Shown in pieces: positions 47,165 through 56,800 of a stretch of 64,000 bases of DNA (the stretch's first letter is position 1; each line of letters begins with the position of its first letter). The DNA is from Neoroseomonas terrae (GTDB taxonomy: Bacteria > Pseudomonadota > Alphaproteobacteria > Acetobacterales > Acetobacteraceae), in the NCBI RefSeq assembly GCF_018129025.1, contig NZ_JAAEDI010000032.1, positions 1-64,000 on the forward strand, given 5' to 3'. Under the pieces are notes generated by a model. The model was not told the origin of the DNA and ran no database searches. It worked only from the letters and a program-made list of their open reading frames with translations. The translations under genes were made by a program, and so were the position numbers.

Positions 47165-48394
47165 TCAGCCAGCGGCCAGCGTGGTCAGCGCGGCGCGTGC
47201 CGCGCCGAGCGCCCGGGCCTGTGCCACCCACTCGGCCATCGCGCCGCGCGCGGCCGGCGGCAGCCGGTCGATGCGGGCCACCGCGGCGTCGAGGTCGCCG
47301 GCCTCCAGGGCACGGCGGGCGCCTTCCAGCTCGGCGGCGGCGGCGTCACCCCAGACCACCTGCTCACCACGCCGGACCGTCACGAGGCCGGACAGGCGGG
47401 AGACGGCGGAATCCAGCACGCCCTGGCCCTCGCGGGCCGGCTCGCTCGCCGCCCGGGCAGCGCGCGCCGCGGCCTCGAAGGACAGGCGCAGATGGGATTC
47501 GGTCGGCGGCGCGACGGTGGCGAAGCGGGTCAGCGCTTCCGGCGCGGCGGGCAGGGCGGCGAGCGCCGGGCCGAGCGGCTGCCCCGCATCGAGCCGCAGC
47601 TGCAGCGCATCGAAGGCGGCGAGGCGGGTGGCGCGGGATTCGACCGCGGCGACACGGGCCTGCGCCTGCTCCAGCGCGGCAAGGCGAGCGGCCAGCGCCG
47701 ATTCGGCGCTGCGCAGCCGGGATTCAAGCGCCGTGGTCGCTGTGGCGATGCGCTCGGCCTCGGCGCGTTCGGCGGCGGAAAGGCGTTCGTTCACGCCGTG
47801 CGCCAGTTCCTGCGTCCGGCGGATCGTGTCCGCATCGGCGGCCTGCTGGCGCGTCGCGACGGCGTCGAGCCGCTCGGACAGCCGGTCGGCACGGCTGGTC
47901 AGCCCCTCCACGGTTGCGCGTGGGGCGAAGGCGGCCGGGTCGGGCAGGGGCCGGGCCAGCGCTTCGCCGGCGCGGCTTTCGGCGGCGGCAATGCGGCCGG
48001 TCAGCCCCTCGATGCGGCCTTCGATCGGGCGCAGGTCCGCGGGTGCGGGGATGGCGGCGAGCCGCTGCTCGATGCCCGACAGGTCCGGCATCGGGCGCGC
48101 CTCCAGCGCGGCGATCCGCGCCTCGACCGGCCCGAGGTCGGCGGTACGGCGGCTCTCCACGGCGGCGAGGCGCCGCTCGATTGGCGCAAGATCAGGACCG
48201 CGGCGGGCTTCGAGCGCGGCGACCCGCGCCTGCAGTGCCGCAACGGTCTCCGCGGTCGGGTTCGGCGCCGGGGCGGGGCGGGGCGTTACCCACAGCCAGG
48301 CCGCCGCCAGCACCAGGACCAGGCAGCCGACCAGGAGCGGGACGGCAGCGGGGTCCAGATAGCGGCGGATCGGGGTAGTGGGCTTGTCGGTCAT
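47165..48394 (-). CDS. Alphaproteobacterial mitofilin (Mic60-like) inner-membrane protein
   Basis: 409 residues. A single helix (about 16-35: VPLLVGCLVLVLAAAWLWV) is followed by a long periplasmic Ala/Arg/Glu coiled coil (about 48-290, with recurring RIAALEAR-type heptads) and a C-terminal helical domain that corresponds to the mitofilin signature. Its place between hemD and hemY is the known synteny of alpha-Mic60, the bacterial relative of the mitochondrial cristae-junction protein. Expected to shape inner membrane and bind outer-membrane BamA-type partners. ATG 48394 has GAGGA six bases upstream. Confidence 0.88.
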   Translation of the reverse strand: MTDKPTTPIRRYLDPAAVPLLVGCLVLVLAAAWLWVTPRPAPAPNPTAETVAALQARVAALEARRGPDLAPIERRLAAVESRRTADLGPVEARIAALEARPMPDLSGIEQRLAAIPAPADLRPIEGRIEGLTGRIAAAESRAGEALARPLPDPAAFAPRATVEGLTSRADRLSERLDAVATRQQAADADTIRRTQELAHGVNERLSAAERAEAERIATATTALESRLRSAESALAARLAALEQAQARVAAVESRATRLAAFDALQLRLDAGQPLGPALAALPAAPEALTRFATVAPPTESHLRLSFEAAARAARAASEPAREGQGVLDSAVSRLSGLVTVRRGEQVVWGDAAAAELEGARRALEAGDLDAAVARIDRLPPAARGAMAEWVAQARALGAARAALTTLAAG

Positions 48395-48477
48395 GCCGGT
48401 CCTCATGCTGCGAGCCGTGGCGACGGTTTGGCGGGTGTATAGCACCGCCTCGCCGGTTGGCTCCCCCGACGACCGGG

Positions 48478-49194
48478 TCAGTCCGGTGGCGGGCCGAGCA
48501 GGCCGGGCAGCAGCGCGGGGTCCGGGCGCCGGGTCGTCTCGATGCCGGCCCAGGGCAGCGCGGAGAGAGCATCGGCGATGCGTGGGCTGATAGCGAGGGC
48601 GCGAATGGAGCGGACGGCGCCGGCGAGGCCGCCACCACGCAGCAACGAGATCGTGATCGCCGCACCGCGGGGCGAGGTGAACAAGGCCGCGCGGACGCGG
48701 CCGGCGGCCAGTGCAGCGGCGGCGGCCGGCGGCAGCGCGGCGGCGGGAAGGGCTGCGTAGACGACGCGGCGCACGACGCGGAAGCCGCGTGCGCGCAGCG
48801 CGGTGGCCAGCCCGGTGCCGTAACCGCGGCCGACGGCGAGCAACAGCGGCCCGGCGCCCGGATCGAGCGTCGCGGCGGCGAGATCGGCCAGCGACGCCGC
48901 GTCGCCCTCGGCGGTGCGGACATTGGTGAAGCCGCGCGCGCGCGCCTCGGCCGCGGTGCCGTCGCCGACAGCCAGGACAGGCGTCGATTCAGGGTCCAGG
49001 GCGCGCGCCGCAGCGCGCGATGGCAGGAGGAGCGCCTGAGCCCGCGGCAGCCGCGCCGCGGGCGTGGCGTGCAGTTCCAGCGCCGGGGCCAGGATCGCAT
49101 CCCAGCCCAACGCGGCGCAGGCGGCGGCGGTTTCGGCGGCGCCGGGCTCCGGCCGGGTGATCAGGACGCCCGTCAGGATGCCTGCGCCCGCCAA
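48478..49194 (-). CDS. hemD: Uroporphyrinogen-III synthase
   Basis: Closes hydroxymethylbilane to uroporphyrinogen III. About 238 residues, weakly conserved as usual: VLITRPEPGAAETAAAC at the N-terminus, LLPSRAAARALD, VGDGTAAEARARGF, AVGRGYGTGLATALRARGF and ALFTSPRGAAITI, each in the expected order for the two-lobed HemD fold. The start is uncertain: TTG 49194 is the only conventional start just before the conserved TRPEPG, overlapping the deacetylase end by 22 bases. Haem enzymes here sit behind two ureide-type deacetylase genes on the same strand. Confidence 0.85.
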   Translation of the reverse strand: MAGAGILTGVLITRPEPGAAETAAACAALGWDAILAPALELHATPAARLPRAQALLLPSRAAARALDPESTPVLAVGDGTAAEARARGFTNVRTAEGDAASLADLAAATLDPGAGPLLLAVGRGYGTGLATALRARGFRVVRRVVYAALPAAALPPAAAAALAAGRVRAALFTSPRGAAITISLLRGGGLAGAVRSIRALAISPRIADALSALPWAGIETTRRPDPALLPGLLGPPPD

Positions 49195-50102
49195 GCCGCG
49201 GCGATCTCGGCCCCGGCCGCGCTCCAGACCGCGCCGCGGGCCAGGATGGCATCCAGCAGCGCCCCGAAGGCGCGGATGCGGTGCGGCTGGCCCATCAGCC
49301 AGGGCGTCACGGACAGGGTCAGGATACGGCCGCTGCCGGTCGCCCGCGCCTCCGCATCGAGCGTCTGATGCGCCGCGAGGATGGCGGAGCAATAGTCCTC
49401 GGTCGCGAGGTTCTGTTGCATCAGCAGGCGCTGATCAGAGAGATCCTGCGACAGCGGCATGGCGGTCAGCGTCCCGGCCGTCGTCGCGAAGGGATAGGGC
49501 ATGTCGTCGTTCGGCCAGCCGCTGGTCCAGGTGAAGCCGGCGCCGGCGACGAGGTCCGGCGTGCGGGCGGATTCCGAGTGGGCGGGCGAATGCCAGCCGG
49601 TCACGGCGTCCCCGAAGCGGCCGCGCAACAACGCCGTGGCCTCGGCGAACCGGCTGCGCTCCTCGGCCTCCGCGATGTCGCCGTGGTGCAGGTGGCCCAT
49701 GTCGAGGCCGGCGCAGGCGGGTTCCCAGCCGGCGGCCTCGATCTCATCCATCAGCACGGGATACTCGCGGGCCAGCGTGGCGCTGATCAGGGCGGTGCCC
49801 TTCACGCCGCGGGCCGCCATGGCCTTCATCATGCGGTAGATGCCGATGCGATTGCCGTAGTCGCGCTGCGTGAAATCCCAATAGGACGGGTAGGGCCGCT
49901 CCATCCCGCCAGGGATCGCGAAGGGCTTCAGCCGCATGTCCATGGGGTAGTGCCCGACATGCACGGCGACCCACAGCGCGACGCGCGCCCCGCCCGGCCA
50001 GGCGATCGGCGCCGCGCGCGGCAGGGCGCGATAGGCGTAGCGGTCATGGTCCATCGCCCGTCTGCGGATGGGGTAATCCGTGTAGTCCGGGGGCAGGGTC
50101 AT
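49173..50102 (-). CDS. Polysaccharide-deacetylase-fold hydrolase, PuuE-like (1)
   Basis: 309 residues of the NodB-fold family that includes PuuE allantoinase. Seen: ALWVAVHVGHYPMDM, PSYWDFTQRDYGNRIGIYRMM, GWEPACAGLDMGHLHHGD, TGWHSPAHSESARTPDLVA and the C-terminal LSVTPWLMGQPHRIRAF. The usual SHG motif of PuuE reads AGLDMGH here, so the metal site may differ. Overlaps the neighbouring deacetylase gene by 4 bases. A C-N hydrolase for a cyclic amide is more likely than a sugar deacetylase, given its neighbours. Confidence 0.85.
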   Translation of the reverse strand: MTLPPDYTDYPIRRRAMDHDRYAYRALPRAAPIAWPGGARVALWVAVHVGHYPMDMRLKPFAIPGGMERPYPSYWDFTQRDYGNRIGIYRMMKAMAARGVKGTALISATLAREYPVLMDEIEAAGWEPACAGLDMGHLHHGDIAEAEERSRFAEATALLRGRFGDAVTGWHSPAHSESARTPDLVAGAGFTWTSGWPNDDMPYPFATTAGTLTAMPLSQDLSDQRLLMQQNLATEDYCSAILAAHQTLDAEARATGSGRILTLSVTPWLMGQPHRIRAFGALLDAILARGAVWSAAGAEIAAAWRAQAS

Positions 50103-51007
50103 GGCGTGCCCTCCGCGATCCAGGCCTGGTGGTCGGCGAGGTGATGGTCGATGTAGTGGCGCGCTATCTCACGCCCCGTCGCCAGCCAAACCTTGTCGTG
50201 GCCAGTGATGTGGGCAAGGACCTGATCGAGCGCGGCGATGCGATGCGGCTGGCCGATCAGATAGGGGTGCAGCGGCATGCACATCACCGTGCCGGATTCG
50301 GCCCCTTCCTCATACAGCTGGTCGAACTGCGCCTTGCATATGGCGGCGTAGCGTTCCGCCGGGGTGTCGCGCGTGACGAACAGCGGCACGTCGTTGATCT
50401 CGAGCGAATAGGGGATGGAAACGAGCCGCCCGGCGCGGGTGTTCACCGGCGTCGGCTGATCGTCATGCGTCATGTCGAGCGTGTAGAGGATGCCTTCCTC
50501 CGCCAGCACATGCTGCGTCGTCTCGTCGTTCGAGATCGCGGGCGTGAGCCAGCCATCGAGGTTCTGGCCCGAGACGCGCCTGATGGTCTCGCGGCTGTCG
50601 CGAATGACCTCGCGCTGCATCGCCTCGTCCATCTCGTAGAAGTAGCGCGTGTTGTAGGTGCCGTGGCTGAACAGCTCCCAATCCAGTTCCAGGCAGCGCT
50701 CGATGATCTCGGGGTAGTGGTCGCAGACCGCGACGTTCAGCGAGACCGAGCCGCGCACCCCGTGCTTCGCCATGACGTCGGCCATGCGCCAGAAACCGGC
50801 ACGGTTGCCGTAGTCGCGCCAAGCATAGTTCAGCACATCCGGCAGCGGTCGCGGCCAGGGCGTGCGGCGGGGGTTCGGCGGTGGGTTCAGCTCGTAATGC
50901 TCGATGTTCGGCGCCAGCCAGACGGCGATCTGCGCGCCGTTTGGCCAAGTGATCTTCGGCCGCCGTCGCCAGGGCATGTAGTCGTAGTGGCCGGGCGTCT
51001 TGAGCAT
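50099..51007 (-). CDS. Polysaccharide-deacetylase-fold hydrolase, PuuE-like (2)
   Basis: 302 residues. Blocks: PNGAQIAVWLAPNIEHYE, YAWRDYGNRAGFWRMADVM, CLELDWELFSHGTYNTRYF with the SHG metal motif, DGWLTPAISNDETTQHVLAEEG and CMPLHPYLIGQPHRIAAL. Closely parallel to the adjacent deacetylase (1), so the two arose by duplication and may form a heteromer. First gene of the minus-strand run; 104 bases separate it from the divergent enolase-superfamily gene. Confidence 0.87.
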   Translation of the reverse strand: MLKTPGHYDYMPWRRRPKITWPNGAQIAVWLAPNIEHYELNPPPNPRRTPWPRPLPDVLNYAWRDYGNRAGFWRMADVMAKHGVRGSVSLNVAVCDHYPEIIERCLELDWELFSHGTYNTRYFYEMDEAMQREVIRDSRETIRRVSGQNLDGWLTPAISNDETTQHVLAEEGILYTLDMTHDDQPTPVNTRAGRLVSIPYSLEINDVPLFVTRDTPAERYAAICKAQFDQLYEEGAESGTVMCMPLHPYLIGQPHRIAALDQVLAHITGHDKVWLATGREIARHYIDHHLADHQAWIAEGTP

Positions 51008-51111
51008 CTGCTGTCCGTCTTGTCGCGTCGCGCATTAAAGGCCCATGTCGCATGGATTGGCAAAGCGACGCCGCCGGGGGCAGGCTGTGCACCACGGAGG
51101 AAAACGCACCC

Positions 51112-52209
51112 ATGACCGACCTGACCATCCGCGAGGTCCGCACCACCCTGTTGCGCATGCCGTGGGCCGACGATCCTTGGCTCGCCGGCCACGCGCTGGG
51201 CGCGATGCGCGACCTCGTGGTGGTCGAGGTCGTCACGCAATCCGGCCTGACCGGCATGGGGTACCTTCATCTGCTGAACCTGCCGCTTCAGCGCACCATC
51301 GGCGCCTGCATCGCGGAGGCCATGGCGCCACGCATCGTCGGCCGCGATGCGACGGCGGTGGAGGCGATCTGGCGCGACCTCTGGCGCGCGACGCTGACCG
51401 GCGGGCGCGGGGGCGTCGCGATGATGGCGCAGTCGGCGATCGACATCGCGCTGTGGGACGTCGTGGGCAAGGCGGCCGGCCTGCCGCTGCATCGGCTCTG
51501 GGGGCATTTCCGAAGCGAGATCCCGATCTATGGCAGCGGCTGCTTCCGCGGCGCGCGCGGGGACGGGATGATCGCGAAGGCGCAGCACTACGTCTCGCAG
51601 GGCTACAAGGCCATCAAGATGCAGGTGGCGCATGTCGGCGACCTGCGGACGGATGCCGACAATGTCCGCCGCATGCGGGAGGCCGTCGGGCCGGACATCG
51701 ACATAATGATCGACGTGAACATGGGCTGGTCCGCCGATGTCGCGATCACCATGGGCCGCAAGTTCGAGGAGCACGACATCTACTGGCTGGAGGAGCCGGT
51801 GCTCGCCGACGACTTCGCCGGATACCTGCGCTGCGCCGAGGCGCTCGACATGCGTGTAGTGGGCGGGGAGACGCATTTCGGCCGCGCGGACCTCAAGCCC
51901 TTCTTCGAGAATCCTCGTCTGCCGATCCTGCAGCCCGACCCGATGCGCGGTGGCCTGACCGAGCTACGTAAGATCGCGACCGTGGCCGAGACCTGGGGCA
52001 TGACCATCGCGCCGCATCTGTTCCCCGAATTGAACGTCCATCTGCTGGCGTCGATCCCGAACGGCATCTGGGCCGAGCAGATGGGGCTGCTGGACGACGT
52101 GTTCGTCAGCCTGCCGAGGATCGCGAACGGCATGATCACCGCGCCTGAAACGCCGGGCCACGGTCTGACCTTCAGGCCGGAGGTGCTGAAGGACTTCGTG
52201 CTGAAATAG
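51112..52209 (+). CDS. Mandelate racemase/muconate-lactonizing-type enolase-superfamily enzyme
   Basis: 365 residues. Capping domain then TIM barrel. Metal ligands: Asp201 (DVNMGW), Glu227 or Glu228 (YWLEEPV), and a third Glu in VGGETHFG; the general acid/base His302 is in IAPHLF. On the second strand the usual K-x-K motif reads K169-M-Q171, so one catalytic lysine is replaced by Gln. This points to an altered proton-abstraction face, probably a dehydratase or racemase with relaxed stereochemistry. GGAGGA precedes the ATG. It opens the plus-strand ureide genes. Confidence 0.9.
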   Translation: MTDLTIREVRTTLLRMPWADDPWLAGHALGAMRDLVVVEVVTQSGLTGMGYLHLLNLPLQRTIGACIAEAMAPRIVGRDATAVEAIWRDLWRATLTGGRGGVAMMAQSAIDIALWDVVGKAAGLPLHRLWGHFRSEIPIYGSGCFRGARGDGMIAKAQHYVSQGYKAIKMQVAHVGDLRTDADNVRRMREAVGPDIDIMIDVNMGWSADVAITMGRKFEEHDIYWLEEPVLADDFAGYLRCAEALDMRVVGGETHFGRADLKPFFENPRLPILQPDPMRGGLTELRKIATVAETWGMTIAPHLFPELNVHLLASIPNGIWAEQMGLLDDVFVSLPRIANGMITAPETPGHGLTFRPEVLKDFVLK

Positions 52210-52271
52210 CCCCTCTGGACGGCGCGGGCGGCGGCGCCCGATCATCGGGACAAGCAACGCCGGAGCCGCCC

Positions 52272-52742
52272 ATGCGCCTGACCCTGGAACCCCTGACCGC
52301 GGAGGGCTTCGCGCCCTTCGGCGAGGTTCTCACCGCGCTTGCCGAACCGGGGCGCGTCTATATCGAGGCGGCGCTGGCCAATCGACGTGAACACGCGAAG
52401 CCTAGCCTGTCCTTCAGCACGAAGCTGCCGGCGACCCTGCCGCTCAATTCGACGACGATGGAGCGGCATCGGCATTCGTCGCAGTCCTTCGTGCCGATGG
52501 ATGCCGGACGGTGGCTGGTGCTCGTCGCGCCGAACGGTGCCGATGGCGGGCCGGAGATGGCGAAGGCGCGTGCCTTCCTCGCGCGGCCGGATCAGGGCGT
52601 GACCTACGGCGCCGATGTCTGGCACCATCCCTCGACCGTCTTCGACCAGACCGCGCGCTTCGCCATCGTCATGTGGAAGGATGGCGGCAGCGAGGATGAC
52701 GAGTTCATCCAGGTCGCCCCCTTCATCGTCACCGAAGCCTGA
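52272..52742 (+). CDS. allA: Ureidoglycolate lyase
   Basis: 156 residues, cupin-like AllA fold. Cleaves ureidoglycolate to glyoxylate and urea in allantoin breakdown. The signature MERHRHSSQSFVPM is intact, with PLTAEGFAPFGEV at the N-terminus and VWHHPSTVFDQ near the C-terminus. Between an enolase-superfamily gene and PuuE, 15 bases before the latter, supporting a ureide operon. Confidence 0.94.
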   Translation: MRLTLEPLTAEGFAPFGEVLTALAEPGRVYIEAALANRREHAKPSLSFSTKLPATLPLNSTTMERHRHSSQSFVPMDAGRWLVLVAPNGADGGPEMAKARAFLARPDQGVTYGADVWHHPSTVFDQTARFAIVMWKDGGSEDDEFIQVAPFIVTEA

Positions 52743-52757
52743 GCGGAGCCGAGCCCG

Positions 52758-53690
52758 ATGTCCTATGAGGTGCAGCGCGATTTCATCGGCTACGGTGCCA
52801 ACCCGCCCGATCCGCAATGGCCCGGCGACGCCAAGGTCGCCGTGAACTTCGTGATGAACTACGAGGAAGGATCCGAACCCTCCTTCGAACTCGGCGACGG
52901 CCGTACGGAAGCGGGGCTGACCGAGGCCCACCCCGCCAGCCAGGTGAAGTCCGGCCGCGACCTCGCCGCCGAGGGGATGTTCGAATACGGATCCCGCGTC
53001 GGCGTCTGGCGCCTGATGCGGCTGTTCCAGGAACGCGGCCTGCCGATGACGGTGTTCGGCTGCGCGATGGCGCTGGAACGCAACCCGGGGGCCGCGGCCG
53101 CCATCCGCGCCGCGGGCTACGATATCTGTTCCCATGGCTGGCGCTGGGTGAAGCATTTCGAGCTGACCAAGGCCGAGGAGCGCGAGCACATCGCGAAGGC
53201 CGTGCAGAGCCTGGCCAAGACGTTCGGTGAGCCGCCCGCCGGCTGGTACTGCCGCTACGGACCCTCGGTGAACACGCGCCGACTGGTCGTTGAGCACGGC
53301 GGCTTCCTCTACGACAGCGATTATTATGGAGAGGAACTGCCGTTCTGGGTGCAGGTGGAGAACAAGCCGCACCTCGTCGTGCCGTATTCCCTGGTCAACA
53401 ATGACGGGAAGTATGCCGGCTGGCTGGGCACGTCGGACGACTGGTTCTCCTTCGTCCGCGATGCCTTCGACATGCTCTACGACGAAGGCTGCAAGGGGCG
53501 CCCGAAGATGATGTCGGTCGGTCTTCACATGCGGCTCATCGGCCATCCGGCGCGGGCAATGGGGCTGCAGCGCCTGCTCGACCACATCGGCCGACGGCGC
53601 GACGTGTGGATAACGCGACGCGTAGACATCGCGCGGCACTGGATGGCGGTGCATCCCATCGGCGCTGAGCGGTCACGAGATCCGGGCTGA
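52758..53690 (+). CDS. puuE: Allantoinase PuuE
   Basis: 310 residues, NodB-fold, cofactor-independent allantoinase. N-terminal RDFIGYGANPPDPQWPG and NYEEGSEPSF are diagnostic of PuuE. Metal/active-site region GYDICSHGWRWVKH, the PPAGWYCRYGPSVNTRRL block and SVGLHMRLIGHPARA are present. Opens allantoin to allantoate, two steps before the AllA substrate. An allantoicase (alc/allC) gene is not visible in the window. Confidence 0.94.
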   Translation: MSYEVQRDFIGYGANPPDPQWPGDAKVAVNFVMNYEEGSEPSFELGDGRTEAGLTEAHPASQVKSGRDLAAEGMFEYGSRVGVWRLMRLFQERGLPMTVFGCAMALERNPGAAAAIRAAGYDICSHGWRWVKHFELTKAEEREHIAKAVQSLAKTFGEPPAGWYCRYGPSVNTRRLVVEHGGFLYDSDYYGEELPFWVQVENKPHLVVPYSLVNNDGKYAGWLGTSDDWFSFVRDAFDMLYDEGCKGRPKMMSVGLHMRLIGHPARAMGLQRLLDHIGRRRDVWITRRVDIARHWMAVHPIGAERSRDPG

Positions 53691-53709
53691 CGCTGCGGCT
53701 CCCAAATCG

Positions 53710-53725
53710 TTAACAAGTGTTTAAC
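53710..53725 (+). promoter_or_regulatory. Perfect CtrA-type box
   Basis: TTAA, seven bases (CAAGTGT), TTAAC: an exact match to the full CtrA consensus of alphaproteobacteria in a window where TTAA is very rare. It lies 80 bases before the ATG of the giant RTX nucleotidase. Confidence 0.65.
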
Positions 53726-53804
53726 AGCCCGGTCATAGTTCTGTGAGGGAGGCAATCCGGCAGGCGCCCTAATCGGCGCTGGAACATCCTTGCCGGAGGC
53801 AGCC

Positions 53805-56800
53805 ATGTCGGGGACGCAGCTTAACGCTACCCACCACTTCACCGTCGCTCACACGGCGACCAACGGCTCGGCCGCGCGGGATGCGGAGGTGGCGGCCTTC
53901 GACGCCGCCACCGGCCTGCTGTTCGTCATCGGGCCCGACGGCGTCGACGCCATCGACCCGGCCACCGGAACGATCGTCCAGAGCCTGTCGACCGCCGCCT
54001 ACGGCAACGTGAACAGCGTCGCCGCGAAGAACGGCATCGTCGCCCTTGCGATCGAATCCGAGCCCAAGACCGACCCGGGCAAGGTGATCGTGATCGACGT
54101 CGTGCGCGACGCCAATGGCGGCGCGGTGCTGACGCCGCGGGAGTTCGACGGCGCGTCCTTCCTGACCGTCGGCGCGCAGCCCGACCAGATCGGCTTCACC
54201 CCGGACGGCACGAAGCTGCTGACGGCGAATGAGGGCGAGCCGAACTCCTACGGTCTGTCCGACAGCGTCGATCCGAACGGCTCGGTCAGCATCATCGACC
54301 TCGCTACCGGCAGCGTCACCACTGCCGACTTCACGGCCTTCAACAGCCAGATCGACGCGCTGCGCGAGGCCGGGGTGCGCCTCTTCGGTCCGGGCGCGAC
54401 GGCCGCGCAGGACCTGGAGCCCGAATACATCACGGTCGATCCGAACGACCCGACCAAGGCCTATGTCACGTTGCAGGAGGCGAACGCGCTCGGCGTGCTC
54501 GACCTCTCGACCGGCAGCTTCGTTGACATCCTCCCGCTCGGCCTGAAGAACCACGGGCTGCCGGGCAACGAGATCTCGGCCAACGATCAGGACAATGCCT
54601 TCGCCCCGGGGCTCTATGACAACGTCTACGGCATGTACATGCCGGACGGGATCACGGCGGTGGATTTCGGCGGCACCACCTACCTGATCACCGCGAATGA
54701 GGGCGACGCCCGTGCCGACTGGCCGGGCTTCAGCGAGGAAGCACGTATCTCCGATCTCGCCGCCCAGCTCGACCCGACGGCCTTCCCGGACCTGAACGGG
54801 AACGGCACGCCCGACATCGTCGAATCGATCGGCCGCCTGACCGTCAGCGTCGCGACCGGCGATACGGATGGCGACGGCGACTACGACCAGCTCCATGCCT
54901 TCGGCGGCCGCTCCTTCAGCGTGTGGGGCACGGATGGCGAACTGGTCTTCGACAGCGGCAACATGCTCGATGAGCTGATCGCGACGCTGTACCCGAACAG
55001 CTATGACGAGAACCGCGACGACAACAAGGGCGTCGAGCCCGAGAGCGTCACCTTCGGCCAGGTCGGCGGCGACTTCTTCGTCTTTGTCGCGCTGGAGCGC
55101 GCTGACGGCATCGCCACCTTCCGCATGGATGCGCCGGACGACTTCACCTTCACCGGCTTCCTGACCACCCCGGGCGATGACGCCCCCGAAGTCATCACCT
55201 TCATCCCGGCCGAGGACTCGCCGACCGGTGAGGCGATGATCGTCGCCCCGAACGAGGACAGCGCGACCACCACGGCCTACACGCTGAACACGACCTTCAA
55301 GCTGCAGCTGCTGCACTTCTCGGATGCCGAATCGGGCCTGCTCGCCTCCACCACCGCGCCGAACCTCGCCGCGCTGGTCGAAGCCTTCGAAGGCCAGTTC
55401 GCCAACACGCTGGTGCTCTCCGGCGGCGACAACTACATCCCCGGCCCCTTCTTCGCGGCCGGCACCGACCCGACGGTCGCCGCAACGCACACGCGCGGCG
55501 ACAACCCCGGCGCGGCGGATATCGAGATCCTGAACCGCATCGGCGTCGACGCTTCGGCGGTCGGCAACCATGAATTCGACCTCGGCACGCGCACCTTCAA
55601 CGACGCCGTGCTGGACGCGAACTTCCCCTATATCACCGCCAACCTCGACTTCTCGGGCGATGCCGACATCCGCGGCCGCTACCTCGAAACGGTGGGCACG
55701 GGCGGGCTCGAGGAAGCCTCGACGCTGGCCGGCCGCATCGTTCCCTCCGCGGTCGTGACCCAGGGCAATGAGAAGATCGGCATCGTCGGCCTGACGACGC
55801 AGATCCTGGAGGCCATCTCCTCGACCGGCGGCGTCGAGGTGAAGGGCTTCCCCGGCGACGGTAGCGAGACGAACGATGTCGCGCAACTCGCCGCGCTGCT
55901 CCAGATCGTGATCGACGACCTGCGCGATCAGGGCGTGAACAAGATCATCCTCACCTCCCACCTCCAGCAGCTCGAGCTCGAGGAAGCGCTGGCGCCGCTG
56001 CTGTCGGGGGTGGACATCATCCTCGCCGCCGGCTCGCACACCCGCATGGGCGATGCGAATGACGAGGCGGCCAACTTCCCCGGCCATTCGGCGGATTTCG
56101 CCCGTGACTACCCGATCGTGACCCAGGGTGCGGATGGTGCGACCACGCTGATCGTCAGCACGGATAACGAGTTCACCTACCTTGGGCGGCTCGTGGTCGA
56201 GTTCGACGCGAATGGCGAGATCATCGCCGACAGCCTGGACGGCGCGATCAACGGTGCCTACGCGACGACCGACCAGAACGTCGCCGACGCCTGGGGCGTG
56301 GATGTCGACGATCTCGACACCACCGCCTTCGCCGACGGCACCAAGGGCGCGGAGGTGAAGGAGATCACCGACGCCGTGCAGGCGGTGATCGAGGCGAAGG
56401 ACGGCGAGATCTGGGGCTACACCGACGTCTACCTGGAAGGTGAGCGCAACCAGGTCCGCAACGGGGAGACCAACCTCGGCAACCTGACCGCCGATGCCAA
56501 CATCGCCGCGGCGCGGGATGCCTTCGCGGCCGATACGATCATCGTCTCGCTGAAGAACGGCGGCGGCATCCGTACCGCCATCGGCACGGTGGACCCGGCG
56601 ACCGGCGAGAAGCTGCCGACCGCCGCCAACCCGGCCGCCGACAAGCCCGAGGGCGCGATCTCGACGCTCGATATCGAGAACTCGCTCCGCTTCAACAACA
56701 CGCTGATGGTGTTCGACACCACGGCGGCGGGCCTCAAGGCGATGCTCGAGCACGGTGTCGCCTCGCTCGGCAACCAGGGCCGCTACCCGCAGATCGGCGG

